A DNA stretch of 64,000 nucleotides, taken from the NCBI GenBank assembly GCA_020746835.1, contig JAGPNK010000016.1, positions 620,001 to 684,000 on the forward strand, written 5' to 3'. This document shows, piece after piece, positions 10,255-21,524 of the stretch (within the stretch, counting starts at the first letter, position 1; every line of letters starts with the position of its first letter). The stretch is from Stachybotrys elegans. Its lineage: Eukaryota > Ascomycota > Sordariomycetes > Hypocreales > Stachybotryaceae. The notes beneath the pieces are model-generated. The model ran no database searches and was not told the origin of the DNA. It saw nothing but the letters and a program-made list of their open reading frames with translations. The position numbers and the translations under genes are program-made.

Positions 10255-11045
10255 CGACACGAAGAAGAAAGAAGAAGATCTATGCGATATCCGAACCAAG
10301 AAAGATAAATGCAGTTCCCAAGAGGATTTGCATCTTTTTATTATCGGGCGGTCGGCTCCATGCGAAGTCCGTGTGTACATATATCTACCTCGGGGCAGCA
10401 ATTAGCTCGCCTCCCTCATTGGGCCGTGTTCCAGCGAGCGTCGTTGCATCGATTTTCTTCTTGTTCTCCGGCGTGGTAATCATTGTGGATCTGCCGCGCG
10501 CTTCCGATGCTCTAGACAGTGTGGTGCAAAGTACCTCTCACTGAATAAACTCTTCGCCGGCGAGACGCTGAGGCGAGAATGCAAGCGGGCGGGGCTGCTT
10601 ACCTTTTTTTCATTACACTTCATGGGCTGCTAATTTCTCAGGGAGCAAATGAAAAAGACCTTGTCTGGTGGCTGAAGCCCGGGGGCGGCGGTTCGAGCTA
10701 CCGAATCTGTCAAGTGTGTCGGAAGGCAACTCCAAGCGGCTTCACATCAGCGTATCCTGTAATAGAGGTACCGTATTCTTAAATGATCAATTGAAGTAGC
10801 ATTGCCGCAAGGAAGCCATGGACGGCGACCTCTATGCATCCTTTATACCTCTTCATCCCAAGGTACCGTGACATGTAATGGCGAGCCAAAGTCTGCATTT
10901 CCTCGTCCATTCTTTGCCTTTTCTTGTCTCGTCATTAACAAGTAGAAAAAAAAAAGATCCATCCCATAAAACAAAAGAAACCAAGACACACACAAGAGAG
11001 AAGACGCCGGCCAGACCCCTTTCCCCCCTCTTAAGCCTGACCACC
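10255..11045. other. Intergenic, HHE promoter side and eIF3c 3' side
   Basis: About 0.8 kb with no gene seen. The short frame near 10579 has no domain. The part next to 11045 is A-rich on the plus strand and is probably eIF3c 3' UTR. Confidence 0.6.
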
Positions 11046-13795
11046 TCAGCCCCGGACAGCAGCTCCCAGAGCGCCGCCCGTGAACTGTGTGCCGCCGGCT
11101 TGTCGCTGTGTGTTTCCTCCCATGCGTGCACCTCCTCCCCGGCCGCCACGTGCGCCTCCCCGCGCTCCGCCCCGGCCTCGGCCGCCCTGGCGCTCGAAGG
11201 CGTTGGACGTGCCCTGTGTTCGCTGCTCCAGCGTGCGCTCGTTGGTCTCGATGAGCGCGCTGGCCTTGTCCGACAGCGTGAGCGCCAGCGACTGTAGCCG
11301 GCTGAGCTCCACGCCCTTGCGGAAGATGACAGTCGACGTGACCTGGTCCAGAGATGCCGCCAGCTCCTCGTGGCTGATCATCTTGCTGATGACGGCCGCC
11401 ACCTTGGTGTTGTCCAGCTCGAACATGCCGCTGAGCGTCTCAATCGACAGCGTGTCGTAGAAGGGTGCGTAGGTGAAGAGGTATGTGCGGAGCCCCTCCT
11501 CCTGGATCTGCTTCGACAGCATCGTCTTGATCTCCTCGGCGTTGGGCATCAGATCCCAGATCTTGATGCTGTGGATGTAGCCAATCGACTTCTTCCACTC
11601 GCCTGCAGCCAGCGACTTGGATGCCTGCATGACGTGGTCTCGCGTGTTCTCGGGAGGTCCCGTGAAGATCTGCCTCTCGTGGTACTCGAGCATGCGGCGG
11701 TACGTCTTGCTGATGATGCGCTTCTTGACATCGGGCGACGAGCCCGTCTGTGCCAGCAGGGGGATCTCGAGAAGCATGCTGCACGTCAGGTACACGCACT
11801 CGAGCAGCTCGAGGTTGATGTGCATGTGGAAAGGCAGCTGGCGCTGCTTCTCCAGGCGCTCCTGCTCGGGCGACACCTGGTTGAATCGCTGCATCATGAC
11901 ACCCTGGGCGAGCAGCTCCTTCTGGCGGCCGCTGCCGCAGATCTCCTGCAGGGTGTTCTGGGCGTCGTACACCAGACCCTTGCGGAAAGCGCAGAGACCA
12001 ACCTGCACCAGGGTACGGTTGTACAGGATCTGGGTCTGCACGTCAAAGTTGGGGATCGTCTCCTGCAGGTGAGACATGAGCATCATGTCACGAGCCCTGT
12101 AGTACTCGCCGTGCAGCGCGAGGAAGTACACCTGGCACAGCATGGCACGGGCGCGCAGGATGCCGTCGCTGTTGCTGAATAGGTAGTTGCAGAGAGTGTT
12201 GACCAGAACATGGGGGTCCTGTGCCTGGCTGCGGGGGGTGATGGTGGACTCGGTGTTCTCGCCAACCGCCTTCCATGAGTTCTCCTCAAACGTCTTGACA
12301 ACTTGGGCAGGCTGCACAAAGTTAGTGAATGGGTACTTGGCAAGTAGGTAAGCAGGGTGTATGGTCAGGCTCACCTTGAAGTAGACATGCTCTAGTCTTC
12401 GCATGACGATGCGGTTAATGCTCTCCTGAGGAACCTCGAGCTGGGTATCCTTACGCAGATACTCGTAGTAGAGAAGGCCACGGAAGATGACGTTGTACAG
12501 AGCAGCCTCATCCTGAAGGCGCTCAATGTACTCGGAGGTGTGGGGGTCGATGTTCTGGAGGGAGCGGACGAGCTCGTCGTCAAGACGCTCAATGTACGAG
12601 ACAAGGCTGCCAGGAACCTTGATGAACTTCTCGCCCTCCTGCAGGGTAGGGGGCTTGTCGTCGTCCTCCCACTCCTCGGCGTCCTCGACGACGACGTAGT
12701 CGTGGTTAGCCTCGAGCACCTTGAGCAGAGTGGTAAGCTCCTGCTCGGCAGCCTTCCAGTGCTCAAGGGGCATGGCGTTGGAAGTGCCAGAGCCAAGGTC
12801 GAAGCGGGCAGACACCAGGGTGAGGAGAACCCGGATCTGCTGGTAGGGGGTGTTGGCAATCTCGTGGAGCTTCTCCATGACCTTGATCTGCTCAGCACGG
12901 TCGGTGTTCTTCTTACCGCGGGACTCCAGAATGCCGCGCAGGTGCTTGAAGATGCTCTCGGGGGTGAACTGCATGACACGGCCGCCCTTGCCAACCTTGG
13001 CGAAGCTGGAATCATCGACGTCTTCAGTGGGGGCAACGTCCTCGAACCTGGCGACCTTCTTGGCCTTGACAGGCTTCTCCTCCTCCTCCTCCTCTTCGGA
13101 CTCCATGAAGGCATCCTTGTCGGCACGGTAAGCGTCGATCTGGGCCTGGTAGTCCTTGTTGGTCTTCTTGATCTTTTGCTTGACGGCGTTGAGGGCCCTG
13201 GCCTGGCTGGCGTTCATCTTCTTCGGGGTGACCTTTTGCTTGGCAACCGTCTCGTTCATGAAGTCTTCGAGTTCGGCAATGATGCGGACGTAAATCTTGG
13301 GAGTCTTGCCGCCGACAATCATCTTGACCACCTGACGGTTGAGCTTGTCGAATTCTACAAAGAAAAGAAAAAAAAGAATCAGCTTTCTGCCATGGCTGCA
13401 TGCGGCGGTCTCATCTTACCTCCAGAGATGAGCGTCCAATCTCCGTTCTTCTGGCCATTCTCAATCTGCTTGATGGAGGCATCGAGTTCATCGAGTTTCT
13501 TGTCTTTTGATGATTTGGGCTTGCGAGGGCCGCCCTCCTCTTCGCTATCTTCGCTATCCGACTTGGCAAAGGTTTCTCGCTTCAAGAACTTGTTTGCGCC
13601 CTGGAGGCCACCGTCGCTGTCAGAGTCGGAGTCGGAGTCATCCTCGCTATCAGAGTCGAAGTCATCAGAATCATCGTCAGAGTCATCCTGGACCTGCTTC
13701 TGCTTCTGCTCCTCCTCCTCCTCGGAGTAGAGCTCCTCCTCGTCACTGGAGCTCTCGCTGGAGCTGCCGTCGCCGCCGCGGAAGAATCGAGACAT
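11046..13795 (-). CDS. NIP1: Translation initiation factor eIF3 subunit c (NIP1)
   Basis: Three exons, complement(11046..12311, 12375..13354, 13420..13795), 873 residues. Exon 1 encodes the Ser/Asp/Glu-rich acidic N-terminus ([20 protein letters not shown]) that in yeast Nip1 contacts eIF1 and eIF5. Exon 2 covers [20 protein letters not shown] and the helical repeats. Exon 3 starts [16 protein letters not shown] and includes the PCI domain ([20 protein letters not shown] onward) and an RGG-rich tail. The intron at 12312-12374 is 63 bp with no stop in frame, so the frame runs through it; GTGAGC donor, CACTAAC branch and TGTGCAG acceptor mark it, and removing it restores family continuity (HVYFK to PAQVV). 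Intron 1 (13355-13419) is A/T-rich with a TTTGTAG acceptor. eIF3c is a core eIF3 subunit for 43S pre-initiation complex assembly. Confidence 0.95.
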
Positions 13796-14146
13796 TTTGG
13801 GGGGTTATGGCCGAATTTTCGGATGCAAATATCGGTCGCCAAATGCGCGGGGTTGTGTCCAGGATTGTGAGGGTCAAAAATTCATGATTTTTGGTGGTGG
13901 GAGGTGGGGCTCCAACTTGGGGCTTAGTTGCTAGCGATGTTCAGACTTTGCCCACAAGCCTGCTGACTCATCCAGGTCCGCCACTGCCCGTGATCCTCCG
14001 AGCCGGATTTCATTGTCATGGTTCGGTCATGGAAGCTTTGAAGTAGCCGCTCCGACAAGGCTACCCAAACCTTTTCCCTCTGTAAGAGTTATTCGAAAGA
14101 TTGTCCAAGTGTCCTAGTCTGCTTGACCAGGAAACTTCATACGACA
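13796..14146. promoter_or_regulatory. Bidirectional promoter interval NIP1/ISA2
   Basis: 351 bp between the diverging ATGs of eIF3c (-) and ISA2 (+). It must hold both leaders and promoters. I see no TATA box or other named motif with confidence. Confidence 0.5.
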
Positions 14147-14897
14147 ATGGCGCCTCCTCGGTGCACGAACCCAGCGTCTGCGACCCGGTCGTTCGTCCAG
14201 ATCGTCAGTCGCAATTACTCAGCTTTGCAGTCCTCGACGCAACTCGACTTTTTGCTTCCTCGGTGCTTCTCTACGACGACGATGCGAAGGCGATGCGTCT
14301 ACTCGCGCTTCCACCCTACAGAAACTATCACCGCCAGCCATGCGCCCCTCAAGCCTTCAGCGTCCAGGCTCGCCAGAACCTTCACCACTTCGGCACCCCG
14401 AAACGCGACTGTGTGTGCCCGGAACCCGCTCAAGGACGAGGATGGCAAGGACATGATTCTGGAGATTACTCCTCGTGCGGCCAAGGTATGTCCGTTGCCA
14501 TGCCCGGGAGGCATACACTGACTTCCCCCAGCGACTTACCCAGATTATGGCCAAGGACGAAAACCCAAATCTGGCACTGCGGATTCAAGTTGAAAGCGGC
14601 GGTTGCCACGGCTTCCAGTATCTCATGAGTCTCGTCACTCTTCCAGCCAAGGACGCGCAGGAAGGTTCAACCACCATCAACGAAGACGATAGCATATTCC
14701 AGTATGTCGCAGACGATTCTGACGCGGCATTGCCACATACTCCTCAGATCATCCTGGACGAGCCTTCACTAGAGCTACTGAAAGGTAGCAAAGTGGACTT
14801 TACTATGGAGCTGATAGGGTCCGAGTTCAAAATTGTTGACAACCCACACGCTTCCTCAAGCTGTGGCTGCGGGACCAGCTTTGACATAAAGATGTAA
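14147..14897 (+). CDS. ISA2: Mitochondrial iron-sulfur assembly protein ISA2
   Basis: Two exons, join(14147..14485, 14532..14897), with a 46-bp intron (GTATGT donor, CACTGAC branch, CCCCCAG acceptor); 234 residues. The N-terminal 90 residues are basic and hydroxylated, fitting a mitochondrial presequence. The A-type scaffold domain begins at ITPRAAKRLTQIM and has the three conserved cysteines: Cys138 (ESGGCHGFQYL), Cys224 and Cys226 (SCGCG). ISA1/ISA2 with IBA57 mature [4Fe-4S] clusters for aconitase, lipoate synthase and respiratory complexes. Start at 14147 has a good context (ACGACAATGG) and no upstream in-frame ATG precedes it. The sequence SLVTLPAKDAQEG inserts a loop characteristic of ISA2 rather than ISA1. 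Confidence 0.92.
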
Positions 14898-15134
14898 TGC
14901 CCCATGGTGCGGTGCACCAGGCTGCTATTGTAGCATGTATAACTACACATACACTCACACATCACATTATATATAGCATGATAGAGGAGCATCACATAGA
15001 GGCGGTCACAACCTTCTAGGCTTGATTGTCATTCATGAAATTCATTTACCACATGCCTGTGTCAGATTTGAACGCCGTGCAACCATCCATTTTGAGTCCG
15101 AACAACCAATCCCTGATACTATTGATCTAGTCCT

Positions 15135-16595
15135 CTAGTTCATCTGGCGGACGAGAGCGTTGATGTGCTCCTCACGGTTGCCAAGGTCACCACCCTCGAT
15201 GAAGTGCTTGAACTTGCGGGGACGGAATCCACCAGTGGGGTTGCTGAGCTTGAAGGGCCACAGGAAGTTGGCGGCCTGCTTGAAGTTGGGGCCGACAGTG
15301 TAGATCTCGTGGACGAGATCCTCCATGCAGACAATGCCGTACTTGCCGAGGTTCTCCTCGATGATGGCGTTGTCGGTCAGGGCGATGCGCTGCTTGTTGA
15401 CCTTTCCGTATCCACGCTTGTAGATGAGCTCCTTGATGGTCTTGAGGTTGGGGTAACCGTAGGCGATCCAGGGCTCGACAACCTTGAGCATCTCAGTGGT
15501 GGCCTTGGTGACCTTGATGAAGACACCGTTGTTGATCTGCAGGAGACGGAGCAGCTGGAGGATCTTGCGGGGCTTGGGGGGCATCTTGTTGATACTGCGG
15601 CGAGTTAGCGGGAGTTCATGCAAACAGAGTAAAGGTGACATACCCCTTGATACGGACGACAAAGATCAGCTTGGCCTCAGCGGGGATGTAGGCAGCATCC
15701 TCGGACTTGGCAACGCGGGCAAGGCGGATCTTCTCGCGCTCTGCGTCGCGGTACTCCTTGACGTACTTCTCAGCACGCTTGAAGATGACGCCACGCTTCT
15801 CCTTGCTGGCCTATGCAAACTGTTAGCGAATGCTACCAAGTCATTGCATATAAAATGTGCAGCGTCAGGCTTTGTCAGACCCGAAAGAAGGTTAATTGAT
15901 CAACAGCATCGACATTGTCTAGTTGATTGATGTGTTGTGCATCATGCAAGGAGGGGATAAGGAATAAAGAGTGAGTACATACAGCCTGCTTCTTCTCGAG
16001 GGCAGCAGTGCGCTCAGCGCGGGCCTTCTCCTGGCTCTTCCTCTTCTTGAGGAGAGTCTCAGGGACCAGGATCTGGTCGTTGGTAGGGACGGTTCTGTCG
16101 ACAGATTAGTACGTAGTCCGGCATACCGAAGACGGCATGGAACAGAGCGCCGGTGCGAGAAGTGCAGCATTATCGCAGCATTCTCCGCCTTGGCTAACTC
16201 GAACTGAATTTGATCGGTGAGACAGGTCGACAGCCACACCAACCAAGGGGGCATTTGATCCTGTACATCTCATCCGACAACACCCCAGGCAGAGCCCAGG
16301 AGCGAGGTAGTCACAAAGTCAAGCGCGATAACGCAGACTTGTTACGTGACAATGATTTTCAGGGTGAAGAATAGACTCTTCATCCCCAACACCCCTCCCA
16401 TCGTCTCTCCATCCGCAGGTTCATGTTCCAGATCCTGAGGCACGGAGGGAGATGGGCGAGAAAAATCGAGCTGGTAGCATGCCACCGCGACGGCGACGCA
16501 GCTACCCAGCGAGAGGACCACGACAATCTGCAATCTTTTCGAGCCCGGTTGCTCGCATTCCGGTATCAAGGAGAGGTAACGTACGTGGCACCCAT
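15135..16595 (-). CDS. RPL7: 60S ribosomal protein L7 (uL30)
   Basis: Four exons, complement(15135..15594, 15644..15810, 15983..16094, 16585..16595); 249 residues, the family's usual size. Exon 1 is only 11 nt (ATG plus eight bases), followed by a 490-bp first intron; a tiny first exon and long first intron are usual for fungal ribosomal-protein genes. The protein reads [59 protein letters not shown] and ends with [10 protein letters not shown], matching L7 throughout. Phases agree at all junctions. Intron 2 (15811-15982) contains a box C/D snoRNA candidate. Transcribed divergently from RPS14 across 333 bp. The exon 1 assignment (M-G-A-T) rests on a GTACGT donor and phase fit and is the least certain part. 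Confidence 0.93.
15870..15951 (-). ncRNA. Intronic box C/D snoRNA candidate (snR39b-like guide)
   Basis: Inside RPL7 intron 2 on the sense strand. A C box ATGATGC (15945-15939, one mismatch to RTGATGA) and a D box CTGA (15878-15875) are about 60 nt apart. The flanks can pair as a short terminal stem (CCTTG with CAAAG, one mismatch). The ten bases TCTTTCGGGT directly upstream of the D box are an exact complement of the conserved large-subunit rRNA segment ACCCGAAAGA; the fifth base from the D box pairs with the G of ACCCG. From established knowledge, yeast snR39b and its relatives methylate this G, and RPL7 introns host related snoRNAs (snR39, snR59) in yeast. I recognise no clear D' box; a weak C'-like TTGATCA lies between. 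Confidence 0.62.
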
Positions 16596-16928
16596 TGTCG
16601 ACGTCGGCTGTGGTTGACGGTTGGTTAGTGAAGAGACGGATGGGAAGAGAAAGCTCGAAGAGAAAAAAAAAGGTTCGAACTTCAGGGCACAAAGATTTCT
16701 CGGAGCGGGTTGGGTGGAGAAGGGGGAATTTCGGTTGCAAATTTCGCAGTAGGGCAGGGCTTCGAGGTGCAGCCCACAAGAATGTTGCAATTTTCTGCCG
16801 ACCCACACCGCTCTCTAGTCCACCTCTCCACCGCTATACCGACGACCTCGAGATTTTGTAAAGACCACCTCCCGTGAACAATCATCCAACAGCCCAGTGA
16901 CGAGAAACCAGAAGTCGCAACTTTCACC
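16596..16928. promoter_or_regulatory. Bidirectional ribosomal-protein promoter RPL7/RPS14
   Basis: 333 bp separate the ATGs of two diverging ribosomal-protein genes, so their promoters and leaders share this interval. Visible features are an A-tract (about 16661-16671), a CAGTAGGGCAGGG element near 16749, and CT-rich leader DNA before the RPS14 ATG. Shared regulation is inferred from the arrangement. Confidence 0.6.
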
Positions 16929-17644
<716 letters not shown>

Positions 17645-18047
17645 GCGACTTGCAGCTGGTTGCTTGCATTGGATGGGAGTGGCGCAATCTGGTTTCTCTC
17701 TGGCGTTGAGAAAGACGAGGGGAACGGCTTTTTCGCCTGGTCCCCATTCTATGATGCCACGCCTCTTCGGATTTTGATTTGAGGCACAGGCTCTAGATAG
17801 TTATGAATTCGCCCGAAGAAGGCCTATGAACAACACTCCCTGACACATCACAGATCATTGTGATGGCAATTGCAGCGTCGTAGACAGATTGCGAGATGGC
17901 AAATGACCCTCACGATTCAATTGAATATGACGAATTGCTCTGCACTATTGGATACGCTTTCCCTCTCACATGTCAAAACTCCGCGCTCTATAAAAGAAAA
18001 AAAAGCAAATGTGTATCAGATGCGATTGATGTCCCCCCTTCCGACAT
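17645..18047. other. Convergent 3' interval RPS14/RAD26
   Basis: 403 bp holding both 3' UTRs; an A-rich stretch lies at 17993-18006. No gene seen. Confidence 0.6.
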
Positions 18048-21000
18048 CTATTTGACCCCTGGCTTCAATTTCCACATGCCTCGTCCAGTACCGCCAACCT
18101 TGCTGAGAACTGCGACTCGATCTAATGCGGCCTTGAATTCGTCGCTCTGTTTCTTCCCAGGGCAATACGGGTTGAAGTGGTCCACTAGCATCTTACTTGG
18201 GACCTGTCCGCCGTGGCGATTGATGAAGGCTTTGATCATCTCAATAAAGTCCTTGCATTTGAGGTTTTTATCCATGCCTGGTGTGCCAGATCGTGAGCTG
18301 CTCCCGCTGGCTGTCTGCAATCCTTGACGATCAGCTAGGTTGCTCAAGACTCCTGCTGAACTCGGACCTCCTCGACGTCTATTTCCTCCTGGGCGGCCTC
18401 CTTGGCCAACTTCCCCAGTCCAAGTGACGGTGCCAATAGGCATACGGCGAGCTTCTATGCCAGCTTGACGCAGGTGGGCAGCAGCTTCGTTGGCGACTTG
18501 TGTGGCCTCCTGTCGAAGAATGCTCATGCTCGCCTTGGGCTTCTGCGGGCCATTGATGATTTGCTCATGATCATATGCGCTGTTCACTGAGCGAGCAAAT
18601 ATGCCCTCCAGCATGCGCTTCTCGTCGTGTGCAGCCTTCTCTTCCTGGAAATTTTCCATTGATGCCAGCATGTTCATGTGTTGCAACTCTTGCTGCTCGC
18701 TGTCGCCATTTTCTGGTTTGATCGTGTTCGACACAGACTTTGGCGTGTCGCCAGGCTTATTGGACAGCTTGAGTTCAGCTCCCTTGAAAACATCGCTTCG
18801 TTCGACAGGTGCCTCGTCCGAGGGGTTATAGCTGAAGAGGTCGTAGAGATCAGATAGATCGTATGAACTGCGTTGTTTGGGGTCCTTCAAGACCTTATTG
18901 GTCATGAATTGTTTGAAGATCTGGCGGTGGTAGATTTTCTCTTCTATCGTGCCCTCTGTCATGAGTCGATAGATCTTGACGGGCTTGTCTTGTCCCAACC
19001 TCCAGGCGCGCTCGCGGGCTTGGAGATCAGTCGAGGGATTCCAATCCGGGTCGAAGATAATGATGCGATCCGCGCCTGTCAAATTGGTTCCCAGGCCGCC
19101 AGTTCGTGTAGTCATGAGGAAGACATGAATCCCTGGTTCCGTATTGAATCGGTCAATCATGGGTTGCCGGTGGTCGACTGGGGTCTCTCCGTCCATGCGC
19201 AGATAGGAGATTCCACATTCCCTCATGCATTTCTCAATGATGTTCAACATCAGTTTGCCTTGAGAAAAGAGCAGTGTCTTGTGACCATTGGGTATCATGA
19301 CTTTTTGGAGTAAGTCTTTCGTCAATTGCAGCTTGGAGGAAAGTTTGGGGTTGCCGTAGTCGTAGCCAGCTTTCTGCCCAAGGTTTTTGTCCAGCAGATC
19401 AGGGTGGTTGCAGATCTTGCGCAGAATATCAATGCCATAGAGCGACTGTCTAGTTCGGTTCAATATGGCAGAGACTTCTTCCGATCCAAGAAATGCCTTG
19501 TATGCTCCACGCTGTCCATCAGTGAGCTTGCAGAACAGTACTTGCTCCGTCTTTTCAGGGAGGTCGGCAGCCACATCAACCTTGAGGCGTTGAAGCAGGT
19601 ACTCGCTGATTGTCTCCTTCAATGCTTCGGCACATTTCTCGGCCGTCATGACTTGAAGATTCGACGCATTCGCGTAGCCTCCTTGCTTAATCGGTATCTC
19701 AAATTGAGATTTGAAGTTGACTAGAGTTCCGAGTCTCATTGGGTAGATGAAATCGAACAGAGACCATAGCTCGGTGAGGTTGTTCTGTACAGGCGTACCA
19801 GACAGAATAACGCGATTAGAAGTATTCAGCTCCTTGCACGTAACTGTTATCTCAGCATTGGGGTTGCGGATCTTGTGGCCTTCATCAAGCACGGCGTAAT
19901 CCCAACGGACGGGAATCAGCAGGTCGGCATAGGTTTGAAGACCACTGTATGTCGTAACAAGCACATGTCCGTTCTTGATGACGCCCTCGACAATCTTTCT
20001 CGCTGCCTTCTGGGACTTTCGTGCAACAGGACGGTATCTTTCGACGTCGTAGTCGTCCTCGAACCGGGGATTCATCATGCCGCTCCCTGAAGAGTGCAAG
20101 ATGGATACTCGCAAGGGAGGCCACCAGCGGTGGAACTCGCTAACCCACTGGCGCAGAAGAGTTGCGGGAGCGACGATGATGACTGGTCTCTTGAGCTTGT
20201 TACTGTGGTGTAGTGCTGCCAGAAATGCGATGAGTTGCACCGTCTTTCCCAGGCCCATTTCATCTCCCACGATGCCGCCAACACTCTGCTTGTAGAGCTC
20301 GGCCAGCCATTGTATGCCGGTCTTTTGATAGCCAAACAAAGAAGGGTGTATGTCGCCCGGAATCCTCAAATCTTCATCTATAGATAGATCCGGATGATCT
20401 GGCGAGGGCTTGGTCCACTCAGGTTCTTCCGAGTCGCTGTCTTCAAGATGCGAGGCCTCGGAATTCTGTCGCCTGGATCTTCTTGCGCGACTTCGTCGAG
20501 AAACCCAATCATCAAGCCGTTTCCTGTAGTATATCACATCGCCGTCGTCAATCTTGCTTAGATCGACTTCTTCCTGCTCCTTGGCCTTGGCTTTTGCCTT
20601 TCTCTTCCTCCGGTCCTCTCGAATGAGATCGTCTTCGTTGCCTTGTTGCCAAACGCCGGAGCCAGCCGAATCGGAACCATCTGATTCCTCTGGCTTGAAG
20701 TCTGCTGATGGGCTGCGCTCAGCTCTAGTCTTCCGTTTCTTCCTTGGGCGTAAAGAGAATTCAGCTTCCACTGCCGTAGGTTCAGTCTTTTCCTTTGCGG
20801 GTTCTGCCTCATCAGTGAAGCCAGGTCGGCGAAGCAGCTGATGAGAGGATGGCTCAGGATTGTCCGCCGAGAACTGCTCTGCGGCGGCCTCCTCTTCAGC
20901 ATCCAAGATAGTATCTGCAAGTTGGCCCTGGATTCCCTGAGGGCGATTGCCACCCACTCTTGCGAACGGTGTAATCTTTCCGGTGCGGATTAGGTAGTCT

Positions 21001-21524
21001 CGATGGCTCTCTCCAGGAAGTCGATGGGATTTAGACTGAGTAGGGCTGACATCTTTGAGAGAATCTTCCTCGTGTCTCTTCTTCATGCGGGCCTGGAAGT
21101 CGGAAATGTCGCTGCTTACTTGACTGATCTGTTCGGCCAAGTTGTCTACATCCTTCTGGATCTTCCGTGATTGGTAAGGATTGCCAGCCGCCTTCTCAAG
21201 GCGTTTCTTTTCTCCGTCGAGCTGCTGCTTCAACCGCTGTCTCGTGAGTTCAAGCTTTTCGATCCGGCCTTGGTCTTTCTTGTCCTCGGCTTCCATCAGA
21301 ACCGCGTTGGCTTGCGTGGTGATATCTCGTTCTAGTTCGTTTTGGTCCCTCACAGCACCAGTGAGGTTTCTTAGTGCCTCCTCCTCATTCATTCCCACTG
21401 TCACGGCGTCTTCCTTTGCTTCACCTGAAGAGCTCTGACTATGAGCTGCCTCGACCATCTTGTCGACGAGGGCGCTCCGGCTCTCTGCATGCTGGCTCGC
21501 ATGCTCCTCGATATCGGGGTCCAT
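18048..21524 (-). CDS. RAD26: Transcription-coupled repair SNF2 ATPase RAD26 (CSB/ERCC6)
   Basis: Single long exon, 1158 residues. The N-terminus has the Rad26/CSB leucine-latch type segment (LTGAVRDQNELERDI) and coiled coil to about residue 150. Then come an acidic/basic linker with nuclear-localisation-like clusters (RPRKKRKTRAE), the SNF2 ATPase core with Walker A DEMGLGKT near residue 420, DEGH box near 547 (LDEGHKIRNPN), and helicase motifs V-VI (TTRTGGLGTNLTGADRIIIF, RERAWRLGQ) near 810-850. The last 70 residues (KDFIEMIKAFINRHGGQVPS) resemble the C-terminal winged-helix region of CSB. The protein recognises stalled RNA polymerase II and starts repair of the transcribed strand. Start ATG is the first in frame. 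No in-frame intron was evident. Confidence 0.93.
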   Translation of the reverse strand: MDPDIEEHASQHAESRSALVDKMVEAAHSQSSSGEAKEDAVTVGMNEEEALRNLTGAVRDQNELERDITTQANAVLMEAEDKKDQGRIEKLELTRQRLKQQLDGEKKRLEKAAGNPYQSRKIQKDVDNLAEQISQVSSDISDFQARMKKRHEEDSLKDVSPTQSKSHRLPGESHRDYLIRTGKITPFARVGGNRPQGIQGQLADTILDAEEEAAAEQFSADNPEPSSHQLLRRPGFTDEAEPAKEKTEPTAVEAEFSLRPRKKRKTRAERSPSADFKPEESDGSDSAGSGVWQQGNEDDLIREDRRKRKAKAKAKEQEEVDLSKIDDGDVIYYRKRLDDWVSRRSRARRSRRQNSEASHLEDSDSEEPEWTKPSPDHPDLSIDEDLRIPGDIHPSLFGYQKTGIQWLAELYKQSVGGIVGDEMGLGKTVQLIAFLAALHHSNKLKRPVIIVAPATLLRQWVSEFHRWWPPLRVSILHSSGSGMMNPRFEDDYDVERYRPVARKSQKAARKIVEGVIKNGHVLVTTYSGLQTYADLLIPVRWDYAVLDEGHKIRNPNAEITVTCKELNTSNRVILSGTPVQNNLTELWSLFDFIYPMRLGTLVNFKSQFEIPIKQGGYANASNLQVMTAEKCAEALKETISEYLLQRLKVDVAADLPEKTEQVLFCKLTDGQRGAYKAFLGSEEVSAILNRTRQSLYGIDILRKICNHPDLLDKNLGQKAGYDYGNPKLSSKLQLTKDLLQKVMIPNGHKTLLFSQGKLMLNIIEKCMRECGISYLRMDGETPVDHRQPMIDRFNTEPGIHVFLMTTRTGGLGTNLTGADRIIIFDPDWNPSTDLQARERAWRLGQDKPVKIYRLMTEGTIEEKIYHRQIFKQFMTNKVLKDPKQRSSYDLSDLYDLFSYNPSDEAPVERSDVFKGAELKLSNKPGDTPKSVSNTIKPENGDSEQQELQHMNMLASMENFQEEKAAHDEKRMLEGIFARSVNSAYDHEQIINGPQKPKASMSILRQEATQVANEAAAHLRQAGIEARRMPIGTVTWTGEVGQGGRPGGNRRRGGPSSAGVLSNLADRQGLQTASGSSSRSGTPGMDKNLKCKDFIEMIKAFINRHGGQVPSKMLVDHFNPYCPGKKQSDEFKAALDRVAVLSKVGGTGRGMWKLKPGVK

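Noticed and set aside
12540..13730. 396-codon plus-strand frame opposite eIF3c
   Set aside because: Mirror of a codon-biased gene; Leu/Val/Gly/Asp repeats with no domain, and the minus strand is clearly eIF3c.
16095..16584. Second snoRNA in RPL7 intron 1
   Set aside because: CGGATGAG and GGGATGAA strings resemble C boxes but no D box lies at a suitable distance and no rRNA-complementary guide was seen.
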